A DNA stretch of 64,000 nucleotides, taken from NCBI GenBank assembly GCA_001599835.1, contig BCIC01000002.1, positions 3,360,056 to 3,424,055 on the forward strand. Reading direction: 5' to 3'. The notes below the pieces were generated by a model. That model made no database searches. It worked only from the letters and a program-made list of their open reading frames with translations, and was not told the origin of the DNA. Below, in pieces: positions 11,182 to 23,342 of the stretch. Position 1 is the stretch's first letter. Each line of letters begins with the position of its first letter. A program made the translations under genes and the position numbers. Source of the DNA: Thermoascus crustaceus. Its lineage: Eukaryota > Ascomycota > Eurotiomycetes > Eurotiales > Thermoascaceae.

Positions 11182-12133
11182 ATGTCATGATGGGTTTCTT
11201 TTTTTTCTTTGCATGTCTAAAAAAAGCAAAAGAAAAATGATCGGTTCTGGGAATAGCATGGGAGCTCGGTCTTGTTACGGATACCGCTCACTCGATGTCG
11301 ATAGCTCGGGCTGCCTCATCGATACGAAGCTTACCAATAGACACAAATTCAAATGCTGATCTCAGACTACGACTGAGGACGTCCCAGTACCTGCGACTCC
11401 TGCGGAAGAGACCCAGTGCATGCATTTATCTGGACCCTGGAACTGCCTTCTTCTACAGGGCGTCTGCATCGATTAGCGATGAACAGAGATGATAATTTCA
11501 ATTTTTATATGTTGCTTTCATTGTAAGAGTGCTCAAGCTGCTGCTGACCGGAGACGTGCTTTGCGGAACAGAATGTCCTTTCACGGCTTCAAGCACGCCC
11601 GGTGCTGCATTGTTCTCCGACACTGTGGTAGGAAAAAGGACCAAGGATAAGAATTATGATCGTAGCTACTTGGAAGGTTTCCATGCATATGTGCCAGGTA
11701 GGTAGCTGGGGCAGGGTCTTGATCTACTAGGTCGATTAGTCTTGGTGAGTCTGATACTTCGCTTCGACGCTCAGGTGACTGCTACACTACGCTAAGAAGC
11801 CTCACAAGACCCCAGCACCAATGCCCGGGCAGCTAGGCATGGAACCTTGCATCTCGACGCGCCAGCATGCAAGTATCATCGTGTATTCTCGGCGTCGAGA
11901 GAGCCTGTTGGAAGAGAGCGTCGAGTGGCCCGCCGCTCGCCTATGGCCGGTCACGTTACCGCCCAAGCTGTTTCGCGTTAGCTCAGCCGGCCGGTCCACC
12001 TTCAAAAGGCCGCCGCGTGCTCCCCACACTGTTCTCTACTACACTCCTCGCCGTGCCTCATGAGCTTCCAAGTTGCTCTTCATGCCTCCCTACAGCCTAC
12101 CTGCAGAGTATCTGGGCACGTATCCCTCGGCCA
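11182..12133. other. Intergenic region between eL43 and the RING/PHD gene
   Basis: About 950 bases without a supported gene. The frame of the downstream gene stays open upstream to an ATG at 11867, but that stretch has no conserved features. It most likely contains the eL43 3' end and the promoter and leader of the RING/PHD gene. Confidence 0.45.
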
Positions 12134-14063
12134 ATGTCAGACACTTGTATTGTGTGCTTAGGAGACCTTGGCGAAGGCGCCAGCGACCCTCTTGCCGTCG
12201 CCGCCGGGTCCTCGCCAAGACCTGAAGACGGCGGCATTCAGGGAACATCAGACAGCGATATCAAGGCCGATTCTAAAGCCAAAGCTGCTGTCAGCAGTGA
12301 TGAATCGACTCAAATTGCCCATCTACTTCCCTGCGGACATAATCTCCATAACAACTGTCTGAAACCTTGGGTCGAAAGGGCCAACAGCTGTCCCATTTGC
12401 CGCCAAAGTTTCAATGTTGTTGAACTGAGCGACACCCCCGGAGGTAAGTATATCTTTTGCACCTGTAGTCAACATAATTTGGGATATATTGCTAACTTCA
12501 TCCCTTGCAGGTCCGATCGTGTCGTCTTACACGGTTGAAGACCGAGTCCAAGTCGCAGATGTCGATCCGTCGATGATAATAGACCAGTTCGATGATGATA
12601 CCGACTCACAGCCCTGTCCGATATGTGGAGACTCTGACAATGAAGAAGTGCTTCTCTTGTGTGATGGCTGTGACGTTGCCTCCCATACTTACTGTGTTGG
12701 GCTCGACGCTATACCCTCGGGACCCTGGTACTGTGATCAGTGTGAGGCACAACGAGCTCTGGGATCGGTAGGCGACTCGCCAACGAGGCTGTCGCGCGAC
12801 CGCTCTCAGCGTCGCACAAGAGCTCAGCAGCGGAGGCTTCGGAATAGGAACCAAGCCAATTCCCTCCACTGGGCGCGGGTATGGCAGTCTGTCTGGGATC
12901 GTCTCAACTTTGATCTGGACTTTCCCTTCGACGATGATCGTGCTGCAGATCACATTAACCGGCAACGGCAGCGGGAAGCATCCAATCAACGAGACTTCCG
13001 AGCATGGCAACGCCGGTTTCAGGTTGCAGAACGACAAGGTGCAGCAAACAGGTTTAGAGACACCGCTGCTCTTCTCGACATCGACGCACCGAGACCTTCT
13101 CGACCAAGGGTTCCAAGGGCCCCGACCCCCGAGCCTGAGTCTTTGGAGGAGATTAGAGCATGGAATGCTTTTGAAAGAGCCCGCGAACTTGAAAACGACC
13201 CGAGCGCGGCACGGAAGAGAAAGGAGCCTACTCTGTCTCCTTCTCCTGAGCCCGCGGAGCCCGAGCGGAAGTTGAAACGTCCGCGAACAAGGAGGACTTC
13301 GCAGCTAGCAGCGATGGCTTTGCAAAATGGCGAGTCTTCGAGAGCGGCAAGGGAACAGGTGTCCGCAAGGCTCAACGCCGAAAGCTCCGGGCCAAGTTTC
13401 CTGCAGTCACTATTGAAAGAAGTTGAAGAAGCTTCCAATCCGAACCGCAACGGCTCCTATGGTCAATCTCTTCCGACATCAAATGCTCCAGCCGACCACA
13501 ACACACCCGGTCCATCATCCCCGTCCATATCACCTTCGCCTTCTAATCGCTCTTCGCCCCAATTGTCCTCAACTCCCCCACCTCCGCACCTCAGGGGTCG
13601 ACCTATATCCCCCGTCCCGCTCGCATCTCAATCGGACCCGGTCTCTCCCTCCTCACCCGATTTCTCACCATCTGTTTCGTCGACCCGGAACTCTGACGAT
13701 GCCGCCCGAGCCGGTCATTCACGTCCCAATGCAGTAAACAGGTCATCTCGACAGGGGACTTCAAGGTCCAATGAAGCCTCACCTACGCGCTCAGGCCCTT
13801 CATTGGCTGTCAAGTCGGAAGTCCAGAAATTGGTTGGTGCTTCGTTGAAGCCTTTCTACCGCAGCGGAGTCGTTTCAAAAGAAGAATATACGGACATCAA
13901 CCGGACCATATCTCGAATGCTCTACGAGCGAGTAGGGAACGTTGAGTCACTGGATGCAGATGCAAAGGCGAAATGGGAGGACGTCGCCAGTGACGAAGTG
14001 AAAAAGGCCGTCGAGGCCTTGAAGCAAAAGAAGGAGGCGGCAACCAGTTCTAATCATACTTAG
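12134..14063 (+). CDS. RING plus PHD finger protein with C-terminal helical (SRI-like) domain, PHRF1-like
   Basis: Two exons (12134-12443, 12511-14063) encode 620 residues. A RING finger starts at the N-terminus (CIVCLGD) and, after an insert of about 60 residues, completes with CGHNLHNNCL and CPICRQ near residue 95; such a protein would be an E3 ubiquitin ligase. A PHD finger follows at about residues 139-183 (CPICGDSD, LLCDGCDVASHTYC, WYCDQC). The middle is Arg-rich, then Ser/Pro-rich and probably disordered. The last 100 residues form a conserved helical block (VQKLVGASLKPFYRSGVVSK) resembling the Set2-Rpb1-interacting domain found in PHRF1. The combination suggests a nuclear factor linked to RNA polymerase II or histone marks; that role is inference. 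The ATG at 12134 sits directly before the RING; a start at 11867 would add 89 unconserved residues. Confidence 0.85.
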
Positions 14064-17000
14064 CGGTAATACGTGTAACGGCATGGCATATATGACGGCG
14101 TTTATTGTGCTCTGGCGCCTGTTTGATTTCCGTCGCCTTACCTGGGTTTTCGGTAGGGCCGGCAACATATGATTAGGTTTCGTTACGGAGTTTTCTACAG
14201 AGGATTTTATGGCGGATATATCGGATACCCTCCTGGGACTTGTATATACAATCGTGTGTGTGTGGTATTTTGATGTTCTTCTGTCTGTTATAGAATATTT
14301 CTACTGTCGACAATAATGTTCAACATTTAGACCATCATTGATCGCCTCCCGAGCGGTCTTGGTCACTTTCAACTCTGGGGCATTCACCGTTCTCTCTCAA
14401 TAGGTCTCTTCGTATCGTAGCATCGTAAAGCATTGGAAACTAGAGTATGTCGTCGTAACTTCGTCATACCTCCGTTTCATTGATAAAGAGAGTTAAGACA
14501 AGCCATAAACGCTGCTGTAAAAAAGGTACATATTCTCCGATGACCCACGATCTGCGATATGCAGGTAGCTAGTTAGACCTGCTATTCACAGTTTCCCGGA
14601 GTGAAGAGCTCTGCATGTCAAAGATCTACGTCGAGAACGCTGTAAATGGAAGAAGATGGGCCATCATTCATACATAGATTCCCCTCTTCCTCCGTCCGGA
14701 GCTACACTTTCCTTTTCTCTTCTCCACCATACTTGATTACCTACGTATATAGTTTCCTTCCGTGGTATTGACATATCGCTGGCATCCGATGAGGAAAATG
14801 CTCTGTGCATGTACACATATATTTCTACGAGGCTTACAGTAGGACAGACGATGGAGCAAATTCTATGGAGAGGTCGTCTATAATATCAGAAAATAGTCGG
14901 ATCATCGAAAGATCTACAAGGAGGTTCATACAAAGGTATCTATCTACATCCTCAATCATACTTCTACCAACTTTTCTTATACTGGAAGTTCTTTCCGAGA
15001 AATGTTCCGGCGGCTTATACTCTAATCCCAGCTGAAGAGACGGAACACGCAGGTACTACAACTCGATGAGCTTATTGTTTAGTATCCCAATTCCCCGTCT
15101 TTGTGACATCAATGTCTTTAAGTCCTGGATTGAAGACCCACCTTCCATTTTTATGTATTCGAAATTCGGGGCACAGGGGTATATCGCAGCAACATGCCGA
15201 AAATCTACACATTCACTGAATCGAAGTGATTTGGACCCGACAGTTAATGACAAACGTCTTTATATCTGATAATTCACCGGCCGATTTTCATCACCAGGAG
15301 TTTTTACCGCAGTGCTAGTGTATTTTTAAAGGTACATACTTCGCTCTGAGATGTGCCTTCCACAAGGTCACCTACAAACCTTTCGGCCCAGTTTCGACGC
15401 ACAATAGTATGTACCGTCCGCTCTTCTTATCAATTACAAGGAATTCCAAAATAAAAAATGTAACTGCCAACGGAGCCCCAAAAATGATATTCATATGCCA
15501 CCGCACCAGCCGGTAAGGGCCTTGCAAACTCCCCAGAGTCTTTTGCGAGCTGACTCCGTTTCCAGGGATCTATCCTGCGCGTGAGCCCATCCCAGGTGCG
15601 CAGTGGAACCGCAACGCGCCAACGGGTCGCGATGAGCGGGACTGGGCGAATTTCCAGTTTTACGGAAGATATAGTCAATGGATGAGGTTTACAGAATACC
15701 CCAGATGACGAGACCCGAACGCTCAAGAACCTCATGTACTCCTTTTAGTAGATTGTATATTTTATCGAGCTAAGATTGAGAATTCGGATTCGAGTCACAT
15801 CATCTGACTTACAGAACTAGCAGTCAGCTACATCTTCGCTTGATACTTTCATGGCTAAAGGCGATATCCGGCAACAGCAAATACTTTGAAGCCCAACTAG
15901 ATGGATCAAACACCGCGGGAAACAGTATTACCCCATCTACATAGGCTTTTATACGCCGTGCGGGGAAGGTCACATCCCGCTAGGCGACTGGGTACGTGGC
16001 TGCGAATACGCGCAACCGTCCGCAACGTCACCATCCGAGTTTCACGTTCGGTAATGCGGCTCATGGTTCTACCGACTGTCAGCTTAATATATACAGGAAG
16101 ACGAATGGAAAACTGTTTAAGAATTGTCTAACTTTCTCCATTATCCTCCCTCCGTTTTTATTTTGAAACAACATCCGAACAGACCATCAACGACTTGCGC
16201 AGCAAGTTGTCCAAAGTCAAAATCCTGATAAGCGCTCAGAGAGATCGATCCAACAAGATTTCCGTCCTCGAGAAGAGGCTGTGCACTGCTTCTGTTGAGG
16301 ACTATGAATTCTAATGTTAGGTAGAGTTCCACATCAAGATTCTCTGAACTTGCTGGGTATCCCCTGAAAGCTGGTTGATCTCCGTGGACTATACAACCCC
16401 ATACACTTACAGCAGAAGAATATTCGTGATGAGATAAGGAGTTGGACAATGCGATTAGCACACCTTTCCAACCCCACGCTATCCCCATATACAGCAGCCC
16501 AATTCCGTTCCCTCAGCCGGCCCGTCATCGTCGCCATGTTTCCTACGACATGCCAGTGACGCCCTTTTCCGGCGGAAACTCATTTGATCAGATTGAGCAT
16601 TGGTACAATACGGTTCCCCTGAAGCATTCATAATTCCTAGAATTCATCTGCGGAATTACCAGAGATGAAGCTAGACATTGATGACCCTTTAACGTCCTAA
16701 ACCTGTACAGTCCACGTGTTTCCTGTGGCACGACGGAACATCTGGAAAACAAAATAACTATATAACCTGGGTCAAAGATAATATCACAGCTTCAGAAATC
16801 AGGGGAAGCAAGCTTCAATTTGTTTTTCTCGGTCTTCAAAACAAGCCCTTCGTCCTCAGGCAAGTCACCCAGCTGAAGGGTCACGCCGAGGGGCTGAACG
16901 ACGACAAAGCCAACTTCAGGGGGCCGTTATTTAATAAGGCCCTACCTCTGTCTGCGTATTATATTATTTCTACTCTTTGCACTATCATCCATATAGCTCT

Positions 17001-18745
17001 TTCAGATTGCATATCTCCAAAGACATACGGCGATGGGACAGACTGTCCTAGTTCCAAAAGGAATGCGAATTGGATTTAACCCTCATGAAGGCCTGTCTCC
17101 AAGACTGCGATACTCTCCCTGAAGTTTTAAACAATGACACTGATATCATCATTACGACTCAATGAATACTATCCTGACTAAAAGTTACGATAGTTCCCAG
17201 GCATGGTGGTTTTCGACGAGACATCCTTCTACAGAGACCGGGGAACCCATCACGGCTCATGAGACATTGCCGACTAAAAAGTCGAAGGATATCCTCAGGG
17301 CATGCAAAGCTGCCTTGGATGCAATACCATTTAACGACAGATGCTTCAGGTACAGAAGTCAGAGGAGTTCTGCTTCAGGTGCCATTTCTAGACCCAACCC
17401 CTCCGCCACGCCGGCACACAGCCCCAACCCCGCTACCCACGCCTCAATGATCCCCGGGCGCACCGATGTACGCGTTGCACCCGGCGAGCCTTTCGCCTGT
17501 TCTGGGGTGCTCGAGAGAGCTACCGGGATGCAATACTGGATGATGATGATGAGGGCCTTGCCGTCCAAAAAGATTTGTGTATGACTACTGTGTAGTTCGA
17601 GCCTAACATACAGGACTTTTGAATTTTCATGTCACTGGCAGATGGATAGAACATCTCACCAAAGTCATTGTAACCCTGGCACGTCTGGCAAACAATGTTG
17701 TGTGAAAAGCAGGGCGACCAGTTCCTTGTGTTCACAGATCTTCCAGAGAACAACAGGGTTTGGAAGAAGCTGTGACGAAATATTGTGCAGCAAAGAACAT
17801 GTACATGATTCAACGCGACTGTCATTTATCGCCGTGAAAGCAAACACAGAAAACTGATTGTCAAGGTCATGCCATATCCAGAGCACGATGTTTGCTGTCG
17901 AAGTAATTCAATATTTACTTATCTATTTATCTATTTATCTATTTTTTAATCAAAGGAGTTTCTAATATAATACGGGTTCGAGGTTCCAGTTTATCTGGAT
18001 GTCCTAGGTACTATACCATAAGTTCATCTATTCGAAACCCCACAAAGAATCGGATCGGATACATTTTGGAAACAGAACCCATATTACGCACGGTCCGTCA
18101 ATACGACTTAATATATATCCTTGAGATCGGACTATCAGAATCAAAGTATCTACTAACAGACAGGCTCAACCTCCGGGCTGTTTGCACAACATAGATCAAC
18201 GCTAAAGTTCATCCTGCTGCTTGCTGATGGCAACCCCGTTGTACTGTGCATGTACATGAAGAGAAATTTCAGCGGATCCTCAGCGAAAATCGAGAATATC
18301 GAGGGGTACAAAGGATACCAAGGATTGACCTTCCGTGGGGGATAAAAAAAGGTGGACTGATGAGTCTTCTTTTCTACATTCAGTGGAGAAAAAATAAATT
18401 CATTTCTCATGTGTATCTAGGTAGGTGCCTATCAGTCAATCAATATGAACTGGTAAAAAGAGAAAAGGTAACACAGAAGCCACTCAACGCCGCCACGCTA
18501 TGCAAATGCAGATGTAGATGCAAGAAAAAGCCAGGGAAAAAAATACAACAGTCAACGCTGCGAAATATCACACACTTTTATGTATATAGGGCATGCAATG
18601 GTGGTCGTGTACTGTCGTACTGTCGTATCCCATGGTCTAAAATCCATCACATCCAACATAGCAATGCAAATTAGACAATAATATTAGCGATCATATTCCC
18701 CTCGAAGAATTCGACCAGATCTATCTGGTCAGATAGATGGATGGA
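14064..18745. other. Gene-poor island with decayed coding scraps
   Basis: Across 4.7 kb I find no intact gene. Several short stretches look protein-like but break quickly. A coiled-coil-like stretch on + at about 16144-16312 (TINDLRSKLSKVKILISAQR) ends at a stop codon. A minus frame at 16927-16792 contains EVGFVVVQPLGVTLQLGDLP. A + frame near 17000-17162 contains KECELDLTLMKACLQDCDTL but is crossed by a stop. A + stretch at 15900-16050 contains YTPCGEGHIPLGDWVRGCEY. None can be joined into a gene. A three-copy ATCTATTT microsatellite lies at about 17921-17944. The pattern fits old, mutated gene or transposon remains. Confidence 0.4.
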
Positions 18746-20545
18746 TCAGAACTTCGGAGAGAACTTGCTCATCGCACGGATCTTCTTCCCGTAGATGAAG
18801 AACAGAATCGGGATGGGAATCATCGCCGCCGTGATGAACCCCAGCAGACTCGCAGCCCAGTTGACGCCCAGCTTGTGGAACATCTGGACCGCGAACAGCG
18901 GGAACCCACCGCCCACACCGCTCCGCATGAGCGTGTTCGCCGCGATGGCCGAGTTCGCCAACATCAGGTACACGTCGATGATGTAGTTGAGCCCCTGCAT
19001 GAAGATGACCAGGATGCCCGCCCCGATGGGCACGCCCGCGATGACCTGCGCGATCCAGTGCACGCTCGGGTACGAGGTCCATCCGAACCAGAAGAGGCCC
19101 ATGGGGAGGAGGACCGAGGCGATCATCATGGGCGGCAGACGCTCCTCGGGGACGACGCGGCCGTGCTTCTTCAGTTTCCGCGCGAAGCGGGTCTTGGTGA
19201 GGTAGATGATCAGTCCCGCGCCGAGGATGACACCGATGAGGATGCCCAGGAAGGGTAGGGCCGCGACGCCGGCGTGTCTCCAGCCTCGGACTTCCATGAA
19301 GGAGACCGGGTAGGCTTCGAAGAAGAGGTAGAGGATGCCGTAGATGAGGGCGAGGTAGATGGTGATGAAGAGGAGGATGGGTTCCAGGAAGAGCATCTGG
19401 AAGGGACGGAGGAGGTATTTCGTTCCGATGTCTCCCCAGCTCGGCCGGTGCTCGTCCAGGAATGAGTGGAGAGCCCAGTTTTTGGTCTCGAGGCGGAGAC
19501 GGGCTGCACGTCTCTGGAGCAGGACGGGGGCATAGGTCTCTGGGATTATCAGAAAGGCGACTGTGCCGAAGAATGCGGATGCGATCAAGGTGATCCATGA
19601 CGTCCAACGCCAGCCCAGGTGTGAACTGGTGATGAAACCACCCCTATATATCACACTGGTTAGTTACACTGTCTTTCCCCTTCTCTTCCAATGGATATAC
19701 TCACACTATGGGGCCAAGAGTAGGACCGCCAAAAGTGGCCGCAGAGAAACAAGCAATGGCTACTCCACGGTCAACAGGATCCCAGAAGTCTGCGAGAGCA
19801 CCGCCCACGACGGCCAAGGGTGCACAGCCAAACACGCCCACAAAGAACCGGCACACCATGATGGTCTGGAGGTTCTGCGCCACTGCAACAGGAATCTGGA
19901 AGATCGCAAAGACTGCATAACCGAAAAACAACGGCGGCATCCGGCCGTATAGTTCGGAGAGCGGACCCCATACCAACGGACCAACAGCAAAGCCCTAAGA
20001 CAGGTCAGCCAAACCGCTCAGCAGGCGTATGAGGTTCAGTCTGCAATAGGACTTACAAAAACGACAAGACTGGTACCGAGCGTAGTCACTTCTGTCGAAA
20101 CATCAAATTCCTCCGCGGTCGCCAGGGTCGCGGTACTGAACACACTACTCGCGAACGTGATCCACACGGTCAAGGTCGACAGGGTCATGGTGATCAGCCA
20201 CTTCTTCCATTTTGGCCAATTCTGAGGATTCTCGGGGTCGTCCGGTCCATCCCACTCGACCAAATTAGGATCCTTCTCTGGTTGTTTGTCCGTACTGGCT
20301 GGGACGCCTGCCGCTTTCTTCTCTACATCCCTCTCCTCGTCGTCCGCTTCTCTGACCTCACCGGGTGAGACGCTCGGTGTACTACTCTCCATGGAGAGTA
20401 GCTCGTCGGTCCTCTCCTCGGTGAGTGTATAACCAGACGGCTCCCGCGGGATGCGGCCATGTTCAAAGCTCGACCGAGTGGGTGTCGTCGCAGTGGAATC
20501 GAAAAACGTTGCGGGGATTGTCGTATTCTTATTATAAGGGTCCAT
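18746..20545 (-). CDS. MFS transporter, DHA1 drug/polyamine H+ antiporter type
   Basis: Three exons on the minus strand (20545-20057, 19994-19705, 19643-18746) encode 558 residues. The protein is predicted to have twelve membrane helices and to export drugs, toxins or polyamines with proton antiport. The long hydrophilic N-terminus ends in the conserved entry PENPQNWPKWKKWLI. The motif between helices 2 and 3 is GPLSELYGRMPPLFFGY, followed by CRFFVGVFGCAPLAVVGG, and helix 5 carries the antiporter motif GPTLGPIVGGFI. The second intron splits this GPIVGG motif and fixes both splice sites. An in-frame ATG at 20602 would add 19 residues; the choice between the two starts is uncertain. No biosynthetic genes lie beside it, only gene-poor DNA, so the substrate cannot be inferred. 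Confidence 0.9.
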
Positions 20546-22220
20546 GTCTCGTTGCGCCCCTGCCGCAAATGGGCTATGGGACCTCGGGGGGCTGCAAGAC
20601 AAAAGTGATCTTCCGTCCGGATGGATCCGCTAGGGTCTTCCCCGGATTCAGGAATGATAGCAGGTCTCTATTTTATAGATGATGCAAAGGTGGGAACGGC
20701 CCCGTCTGGGAGGATACTACCTGGCTGTGCCCGTGTGAAACAAGACTCCAGGAGGAAATCAGCGGTCCTCGAGGGCCGTCCGGACGATATATGATAAGGC
20801 AATCGGATTTTAGCTAGTAAGACCCATTTATCTCCATGAGACCATAACAGAAAAAAAACTAATCGGCTATCCACTTCGGTCACAGGGGTCTATAAAATTC
20901 TGCTAACACTGCCGCCCAACACCCTGCTAACACCGAGAGCTAGTGGGGAAATCAGATATTATGGCAGAAACATGAAACCCATATACAAGACATGACAACA
21001 GCCAGACAAAAAAAGATCCAGAAATCTCAAAGGAGGGGGGGAGGAAATTTAGGCACAGGAGCCCTCCATGATTGATAAGCCCACGCCCGCGAAGACGCGA
21101 GATACGGTAATGATCACGCAGTTGGTTGTAGAAACAACCGACTAAGCTATCCGAACGGCTCCATCGCGAAGTGATTCATGGTTCGCAGGTCGCATCTGAT
21201 GGGCCCGAAAGGCCGAGCCGTGGTTCAGAACCGGTGCTATCATTGGGTCGAGAGCTTTAAGCCTGGATATCGTTATTCATAGCGCCTATAAGATCCGAGG
21301 GTCCGGAGGCCGGACGAGATACGCAAGCAAGCCGGGCCGCAAAGCTTGCGAGATTCTTTGTTTCCGTTGGACCATCTGCACGCCATCGGGGCCCACAATC
21401 CAAAGTACGATCAGCACATCTCGCCGGCCATGGCTGCAAGCACAGCCTGCGGCCCCCTTCGGCGTAGAGCCCTAATCTGGCATGACAGGGGTATCCTGCG
21501 ATAAGGACGAAACAGCGAGAACAATGAAACAGTGGGAACAATGTCAGCGGCCAGGCCGACAATAGCTGATGGCATGGGGGTGGTCGCGTCTCTGATCTCA
21601 AGGGGGCTTTACCAATCGACGTAAAAGTCACCCCCTGTTCCACGCGCTTCCATGCGGAAATCGACGGTAAAAAAAAAAAAAAAGAAGACTCCGCATGCGG
21701 CTGAGAGAGAGCTAGGGCCAGACAGAGGAATGAACAGAACCAACAGGTCGAGAAGATCTAGAAGCGCAGCTTGACGTCTTCTTGTCGGGGTGGAGATAGC
21801 GCGAGGCCGAAGCCGAGCGGGACCAGCGGGTTGCCGGCGCCGCCTCTTTGCGTCGGCAGTTGTCGCTTGCGGACCTCCGACTCTCCGACTTGAGCTGAGT
21901 CGACGAGCTGGACGACATGAGAGATCCTGTCAACTCTGTCTGGATCGGATCGAGTCGATCTCAGAAAGATAGACGACGTCATGAATCATAACGCTAGGTT
22001 CGGGGCATGGAAGCCCTGGCTGGCTCCAGAAACGGAAAAGCTCTAAGCCCTAAGGTCGGATCCGGTCTCTTCGACAAGACCACAGGTACGGGTATCTAGA
22101 TATTTGGCCTTAGGGTCTACATGGTCTCTACCATGTCTAAGCGCCGGAGAAACGGCAACTGCATTCTAACAATTCTATACAAGGCTCCTGGCCAATGAGC
22201 CTATGGAAACTACCCCGCAA
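20546..22220. other. Intergenic region upstream of the MFS gene
   Basis: About 1.7 kb with no supported gene. An A-run of roughly fourteen bases is present near 21669-21682. Overlapping open frames around 21260-21980 occur on both strands and show no family, so they were not called. Confidence 0.45.
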
Positions 22221-23342
22221 CTAATGCAACGAGGAGGCAGCGATCTGCTGGAGCTGTGTGTAGATTGTCAAGGTCACCATTGTGTATGCGCAGCCCGGCA
22301 GCAGGGTGCCGCCTTCACGTCCAGCAGTAGTCGTAGTAATACCCGCAGCCATCAGCAGAGTTACTATTAACGGCAATAAGGCCGACCCCGACCCTGGTGA
22401 AATAGTTAGGAATGTTGCCACTGCCATTAATAGCAATCTTTGAAGCTGTGCAAGAGCAGGGATCAGGGAGAAGACGTCTGACACGAGCTCTGAAGTCTGA
22501 CCACGAGGGAACGTCCTGGCCGTGGTTGTATGTTTTGTTGGTGAAAAAGGCGTCCAAACAGTCAAAGCAGCTAAATAAAGGTCATTGAAACCGATGGGTC
22601 AGATATGGGGGGAAAAATACCCTGTAGTGCATAAATGGCACTAAGTCCTTGCGGAGCGCCTTAGGAAAACCATTGAATTTGAAGCTATTCATGAATCCTA
22701 TTTCCTAGCAGCAGTAGTAGTCAAAAGGGCTCATCTTTCATATAGGCAGATTAAATAATCTAGAATAGGCAGATCGAATGATCTAGAGTAGGCAGATCAA
22801 ATGGTATAGGATAGGCATTGTGGAGACGAAGCAGTAGGCAAGGAGGAATTACTGCATTTGGATCACTTCTAGGGCTAAGAGACATTATTGCCCTAGTAAA
22901 AATCATGTGACTTTGTGGACCAATCATATTGTGAAATCGTAGCCAATCAGAGGGCCGATCGCTTTCGACTCAGAATCCTGTATATTTGCGGAGCGAAGCG
23001 GAGCAAATAATGCCTACGAATCGTAATTTAGATAGAGACTAAGATATGGCACTAATCGTCAGCCCCGATATACCCTAGTCCATAAACAAGTAATATATAC
23101 CCTTTCAGTTAATCACCCACGGGACATAGTATGGATCAGCACGTGGAAGCACGCCGGGTTTTCCATCCAGGAAGCCCTGCCCATCAGGCCTGCACATACA
23201 AGCCTGTACGCCTGAGACGGCGGAAGAGTTGAACTCGAGGCAGCTGAGAAAGCCATTCGCAGCAGTGCCGCAGTTCCAGAATCGCGATCAGCCTAGGTCC
23301 CAGGAGCAAGCAGAGCACAAGTAGAAGTGGTGGAATAGTCAT
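22221..23342 (-). pseudogene. Decayed secreted cysteine-rich protein gene (fragments)
   Basis: Reading minus from an ATG at 23342, the first residues form a signal peptide (MTIPPLLLVLCLLLGPRLIA). The open frame then runs into non-conserved sequence. A shift of one base at about 23283 opens a Cys-rich stretch (FWNCGTAANGFLSCLEF, later ACMCRPDGQGFLDG) ending near 23123. Some 430 bases of repeat-bearing sequence follow. Then NGFPKALRKDLVPFMHYR (about 22690-22623), a 50-base GT-AG gap that does not keep phase, and CFDCLDAFFTNKTYNHG to GCGYYYDYCWT at 22570-22315. A stop is reached there, and another frame continues to 22221 (PGCAYTMVTLTIYTQLQQ). The parts look like one minus-strand gene broken by indels and perhaps an insertion. 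I do not recognise the family, and they could instead be two separate relics. Confidence 0.45.
22743..22817. repeat. 23-bp tandem repeat, about 3.2 copies
   Basis: Copies of a unit starting TAGGCAGAT begin at 22743, 22766 and 22789, and a partial fourth (TAGGCATTG) begins at 22812. The spacing is exactly 23 bp each time, and the copies differ by a few bases in the middle. It lies inside the stretch that separates the two parts of the decayed secreted-protein gene. Confidence 0.8.

Noticed and set aside
18729..19607. 292-codon minus frame within the MFS gene
   Set aside because: It is the out-of-frame shadow of the transporter exon; its Pro/Arg/His-rich composition comes from GC-ending codons.
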